Source of the DNA: Manis javanica
Taxonomy: Eukaryota > Chordata > Mammalia > Pholidota > Manidae
Length of the DNA: 64,000 nt
Direction: 5' to 3'
NCBI RefSeq assembly: GCF_040802235.1
Contig: NC_133169.1
Location: forward strand, 46,507,034 to 46,571,033
Part shown: positions 59,993 through 64,000 of the stretch, piece after piece
How the letters are laid out: each line of letters opens with the position of its first letter
Position numbering within the stretch: the stretch's first letter is position 1
Translations under genes and position numbers: made by a program
Notes under the pieces: model-generated
The model's database searches: none
The model's input: only the letters and a program-made list of their open reading frames with translations
Told to the model about the DNA's origin: nothing

Positions 59993-60960
59993 GCAAGTGC
60001 TTTTTGGAAGCCTTAAAGGGACAGGGACCCCGGATGCCAGGGAGGCAGGGCGGCAGGACTGGTGGGCAGGTGCCTGAGACCTGCGCCTCAGGATGGAGAA
60101 AATTGCCCATATTTCCCCCCTTTTTTTTTCTTTTTGGCGAGTGCTTTTTGGAAGCCTTAAAGGGACAGGGACCACAATACCAGCGAAATGGCAGCAAGAC
60201 TGGTGAACGGGTGCCTGAGACCGGCACCTGGGGACAAAGAAAATCGCACGTTTTTCCCAATACTAGGGAGGCAGGGCAGTGGGACTGGTGGGCAGGGGCC
60301 TGGGGCCGGCACCTGAGGACAAAGAAAATCGCACGTTTCTCCCTTTTTTTTGGCGAGTGCTTTTTGGAAGCCTTGGAGGGACGGAGACCCCAATAGCAGG
60401 GAGGCAGGGCAGCAAGACCAGTGGGCGGGTGCCTGGGACCGGTGCCTGAGGACAAAGAAAATTGCGCGTTTCTCCCTTTTTTTTTTCTTTTTCGAGAGTC
60501 TTTTTTGGAGGCCTTAGGGGGACAGGGACCCCAGTGCCAGGGAGGCGGGGCGGCAGGGCCAGTGAGCACGTGCCTGGGACCGGTGCCTGGGAACGGAGAG
60601 GGTCGTGCGTTTTTCCTTTTTTTTTTTTTTGGCAAGTGCTTTTTGGAGGCCTTGGAGGGATGGAGACCCCAGTGCTAGGGAGGCAGGGTGGCAGGACCAG
60701 TGAGCGGGTGCCTGGGACCAGCGCCTGAGGAAAAACAATATCGCACGATTTTCCATTTTTTTTTTTTTTGGCGGGTGCTTTTTAGAAGCCTTGAAGGGAC
60801 AGGGACCCTGGTGCTAGGGAGGCAGGGCAGCAGGACCGGTGAGTGGGTGCCTGGGACCAGTGCCTGAGGAAAAAGAAAATCATGCATTCTTTTTCCTTTT
60901 TTTTTTCTCTTTGTCCTCTTTCGTTGTTGCTGTTGTTGTTTTGGTTTGGAGAGTGCTTTT
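59993..60960 (+). repeat. Tandem monomer array in the L1-E 5' UTR
   Basis: Units begin with G(C/A)GAGTGCTTTTTGGA-type words at about 59,993, 60,137, 60,353, 60,493, 60,632, 60,771 and 60,949; the last runs into the unique 5' UTR. A truncated unit lacking the first part begins near 60,258. Typical spacing is 139-144 bp. Each unit continues through CCTTAAAGGGACAGGGACC, AGGGAGGCAGGGCGGCAGGA, GGTGCCTGGGACCGGTGCC and GACAAAGAAAATCGCACG, then a T10-T17 tract. L1-A, L1-C and L1-D have the same segment once. It is inferred to act like the tandem promoter monomers known from rodent L1s. Confidence 0.93.
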
Positions 60961-61334
60961 TGGAAGTATTAAAGGGGCAGGGCAGGACACTTAGACAAGA
61001 AGCAGGGAATCTGGGAATCTCTGGGCACTCTAACCCCCTGGGAAACAGGGAGCACAGAGGCCCCATAAGGAGATAAATAGCCTCCTGCCCGCTAACCCTC
61101 CAACGGGGCTCCACCATGTTGGAGGAGCAGCCCCAGTCAGGCCATGCCCACAGCAACAGCAGAGATAAACTCCATAACAAACAGGCAGTTACCAGAAGCC
61201 CTGTCTGTGCACAGCTGACAAGCATAAGCCACTAGAGGTCGCTATTCTCCCAGGAGAGGAAGGCAACAAACCAACAAGAAGAGAAGCTCTTCCAGCGGTC
61301 ACTTGTACCAGCTCTGCAAACTATCTCTATCACC

Positions 61335-62224
61335 ATGAAAAGGCAAAACTACAGGCAGACAAAGATCACAGAGACAACACCTGAGAAGGAGACAGACCTA
61401 ACCAGTCCTCCTGAAAAAGAATTCAAAATAAAAATCATGAACATGCTAACAGAGATGCAGAGAAAAATGCAAGAGCAATGGGATGAGATGCAGAGAAAAA
61501 TGCAAGAGCAATGGGATGAAGTCCAGAGGGAGTTCACAGATGTCAGGAAAAAGATCACAGAAGTGAAACAATCCCTGGAAGGATTTATAAGCAGAATGGA
61601 TAAGATGCAAGAGGCCATTGAAGGAATAGAAACCAGAGAACAGGAACGTATAGAAGCTGACATAGAGAGAGATAAAAGGATCTCCAGGAATGAAACAACA
61701 CTAAGAGAACTATGTGACCAATCCAAAAGGAACAATATCTGTATTATAGGGGTACCAGAAGAAGAAGAGAGAGGAAAAGGGATAGAAAGTCTCTTTGAAA
61801 AAATAATTGCTGAAAACTTCCCCAAACTGGGGGAGGAAATAATCGAAGAGACCACAGAATTACACAGAACCCACAACAGAAAGGATCCAAGGAGGACAAC
61901 ACCAAGACACATAATAATTAAATGGCAAGGATCAAGGACAAGGAAAGAGTTTTAAAGGTGGCTAGAGAGAAAAAGGTCACCTATAAAGGAAAACCCATCA
62001 GGCTAACATCAGACTTCTCGACAGAAACCCTACAGGCCAGAAGAGAATGGCATGACATATTTAATGCAATGAAACTGAAGGGCCTTGAACCAAGAATACT
62101 GTATCCAATACGACTATCATTTAAGTATGACAGCGGGATTAAACAATTTCCACACAAGCAGAAGCTGAGGGAATTTGCTTCCCACAAACCACCTCTACAG
62201 GGCATCCTACAGGGACTGCTCTAG
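61335..62224 (+). pseudogene. L1-E ORF1 (RNA-binding chaperone), one frameshift
   Basis: ATG 61,335 (MKRQNYRQ) to TAG 62,222-62,224. Residues 1-30 are the disordered N-terminus, about 36-120 the coiled coil, NNICIIGVPEEEERGKG the start of the RRM-like domain and KPIRLTSDFSTETLQARREW the C-terminal domain. A single one-base loss near 61,918 splits it into a 206-codon frame and a 100-codon second frame. L1-C has an extra A at the homologous HIIIKM position. The coiled coil contains an exact 33-bp tandem duplication (61,454-61,520). The intact protein forms a trimer that binds L1 RNA. Confidence 0.95.
61454..61520 (+). repeat. 33-bp tandem duplication in the L1-E ORF1 coiled coil
   Basis: Two adjacent copies of an 11-codon unit reading EMQRKMQEQWD are present at about 61,454-61,486 and 61,487-61,519, identical at the base level. 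L1-A, L1-C and L1-D have no such duplication in the corresponding ORF1 segment. Eleven residues is a hendecad, a length that coiled coils can absorb without a break. Confidence 0.9.
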
Positions 62225-62422
62225 ATGGGAGCACTCCTAAAAAGAGCACAGAACAAAACACACAACATATGAAGAAGAGAGGAGGAAGAATAAGAGGGAG
62301 AGAAGAAAAGAATCAATCTCCAGACAGTGTATATAATAGCTCAATAAGCAAGCTAAGTTAGGCAGTAAGATACTAAAGAAGCTAACCTTAAACCTTTGGT
62401 AACCATGAATCTAAAGCCTGCA

Positions 62423-64000
62423 ATGGCAATAAGTTCATATCTCTCAATAATCACCCTAAATGTAAATGGACTTAATGCACCAATTAAAAGACATAGAGTA
62501 ATAGAATGGATAAAAAAGCAAGACCCATCTATATGCTGCTTACAAGAAACTCACCTTAAACCCAAAGACAAGCACAGACTAAATGTCAAGGGATGGAGAA
62601 ACATATTTCAGGCAAACAACAGTGAGAAGAAAGCAGGGGTTGCAGTACTAATATCAGACAAAATAGACTTCAAAAGAAAGAAAGTAACAAGAGATAAAGA
62701 AGGATACTACATAATGATAAAGGGCTCAGTCCAACAAGAGGATATAACCATTCTAAATATATATGCACCCAATACAGGAGCACCAGCATCTTTGAAACAA
62801 ATACTAACAGATCTAAAGAGGGAAGTAGACTGCAATGCATTTATTTTAGGAGACTTCAACACACCACTCACCCCGAAGGATAGATCCACCAGGCAGAAAA
62901 TAACTAAGGACACACAGGCACTGAACAACACACTAGAACAGATGGACCTAATAGACATCTATAGAACTCTACATCCAAAAGCAACAGGATATATATTCTT
63001 CTCAAGTGCACATGGAACATTCTCCAGAATAGAACACATACTAGCTCACAAAAAGAGCCTCAGTAAATTCCAAAATATTGAAATTCTACCAACCAATTTT
63101 TCAGACCACAAAGGTATAAAACTAGAAATAAATTGTACAAAGAAAAGAATAAGGCTCACAAACACATGGAGGCTTAACAACATGCTACTAAATAATCAAT
63201 GGATCAATGAACAAATCAAAATAGAGATCAAGGAATATATAGAAACAAATGACAACAACAACACAAAGCCCCAACTTCTGTGGGACGCAGCGAAAGCAGT
63301 CTTAAGAGGAAAGTATACAGCAATCCAGGCACACTTGGAGAAGGAAGAACAATCCCAAATGAATAGTCTAACATCACAATTATTGAGACTGGAAAAAGAA
63401 GAACAAATGAGGCCTAAAGTCAGCAGAAGGAGGACATAATAAAGATCAGAGAAGAAATAAACAAAATTGAGAAGAATAAAACAATAACAAAAATCAACAA
63501 AACCAAGAGTTGCTTCTTGAAGAAAATAAACAAAATAGATAAGCCTCTAGCCAAACTTATTTAGAGAAAAAGAGAATCAACACAAATCAACATAATCAGA
63601 AATGAGAATGGAAAAATCACGACAGACTCCACGGAAATACAAAGAATTATTAAAGACTACTATGAAAACCTATATGCCAACAAGCTAGAAAACCTAGAAG
63701 AAATGGACAACTTCCGAGAAAAATATAACCTCCAAAGATTGACCAAGGAAGAAACACAAAAGTTAAACAAACCAATTACGAGCAAAGTAATTGAAACGGT
63801 AGTCAAAAACCTACCCAAGAACAAAACCCCTGGGCCGTACGGATTTACCTAGGAATTTTATCAGACACACAGAGAAGACATAATACCCATTCTCCTTAAA
63901 GTGTTCCAAAAAATAGAAAAAGAGGGAATACTCCCAAACTCATTCTATGAAGCCAACATCACCCTAATACCAAAATCAGGCAAAGACCCCACCAAAAAAG
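62423..64000 (+). pseudogene. L1-E ORF2, N-terminal part; frame broken, runs past the window
   Basis: The human-equivalent start is ATG 62,423 (MAISSYLS); an in-frame ATG at 62,405 would add six residues. The endonuclease domain (about 240 residues) is fully open: TLNVNGLNAPI, CLQETHLKPKD, LGDFNTPL, SSAHGTFSRIEHIL and FSDHKGIKLE. The motif normally SRIDHIL reads SRIEHIL, an Asp-to-Glu change at the position equivalent to human L1 Asp205. The frame is lost near 63,433 by one missing base (RRRDIIK in relatives). Downstream the order continues ([18 protein letters not shown]), with stops in the linker near 63,560 and near 63,850. The RT catalytic motif lies outside the window. Confidence 0.94.

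Larger units (their letters stand above)
59729..64000 (+). mobile_element. L1-E: 5' part of a long L1 with a tandem-monomer 5' UTR, runs off the window
   Basis: Starts GGTGGAGCCAGGATGGTGGC at about 59,729. The 5' UTR is about 1.6 kb (to 61,334), roughly twice that of L1-C or L1-D, because a segment is tandemly repeated (59,993-60,960). ORF1 is 61,335-62,224, the spacer about 198 bp, and ORF2 runs from 62,423 past the window end in the RT domain. It has the fewest frame breaks of the L1s here (one in ORF1; one frame change and two stops in the visible part of ORF2), so it is the youngest or best preserved. Confidence 0.96.

Noticed and set aside
59946-60756. Several open frames of 78-229 codons across the monomer array, on both strands
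   Set aside because: They arise from a repeated unit free of stops in some frames. The proteins are simple repeats (KK, PCPPV) with no known domain and differ in frame from unit to unit.
61349-61912. 187-codon open frame antisense to L1-E ORF1, with similar antisense frames over ORF1 in L1-A (11,733-12,230) and L1-C
   Set aside because: The hydrophobic Ser/Leu/Phe-rich text is what the complement of a Glu/Lys/Arg-rich coiled-coil gene gives. Breaks fall differently in each copy, so there is no sign of selection on the antisense frame.
1-64000. CRISPR arrays, bacterial operons, tRNA or rRNA genes
   Set aside because: Nothing of the kind was seen; the only tandem array is the L1-E monomer set, whose units are adjacent without spacers.

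Overview
This window is nuclear DNA from a placental mammal. It is AT-rich and contains remains of olfactory receptor (OR) genes of the class II, family 2-like type, a processed copy of the mammalian calpain-7 mRNA, an MLT2-like ERVL LTR and many LINE-1 (L1) elements of several ages. No intact host protein-coding gene was found. The younger L1s share a 3' UTR style that I associate, from memory only, with laurasiatherian genomes and possibly pangolins. I recognised no lineage-specific SINE. The species call is therefore weak.

Layout. 1-4.3 kb: old L1 debris and unrecognised AT-rich DNA. 4.6-5.55 kb: a 308-codon OR reading frame interrupted by one stop. 5.55-10.3 kb: old L1 debris and the first pieces of a local duplication. 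10.4-36.5 kb: a region of diverged tandem duplicates (segments called P, Q, R and S below), with two further OR pseudogenes on the minus strand (21.8-22.1 and 27.4-28.3 kb). It is interrupted by an L1 lacking most of ORF2 (L1-A, 10.66-13.19 kb), a full-length L1 (L1-B, 14.64-20.81 kb), a 1-kb truncated L1 (24.2-25.2 kb) and a 5'-inverted L1 (26.07-26.48 kb). 36.6-42.7 kb: full-length antisense L1-C. 43.25-45.0 kb: CAPN7 retrocopy, running directly into an old sense L1 (45.0-46.4 kb). 47-57.2 kb: an old antisense L1 split by full-length antisense L1-D (49.9-56.0 kb). 57.2-59.6 kb: an old sense L1 carrying a solo MLT2-like LTR. 59.73-64.0 kb: L1-E, the best-preserved L1, running off the window end.

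The most interesting structure is the 5' UTR of L1-E. A segment present once in the 5' UTRs of L1-A, L1-C and L1-D is amplified there to about seven tandem units of roughly 140 bp, each ending in a T-rich tract. This resembles the monomeric promoters known from rodent L1s. L1-E also carries an exact 33-bp (11-codon) duplication in the ORF1 coiled coil. The duplicated host segments act as natural empty sites and allow relative dating of L1-A and L1-B.

Functionally the window looks like an OR-cluster margin that has decayed and filled with LINEs. The only potentially active sequence is L1-E, and the part visible here already carries frame breaks and an endonuclease active-site substitution.
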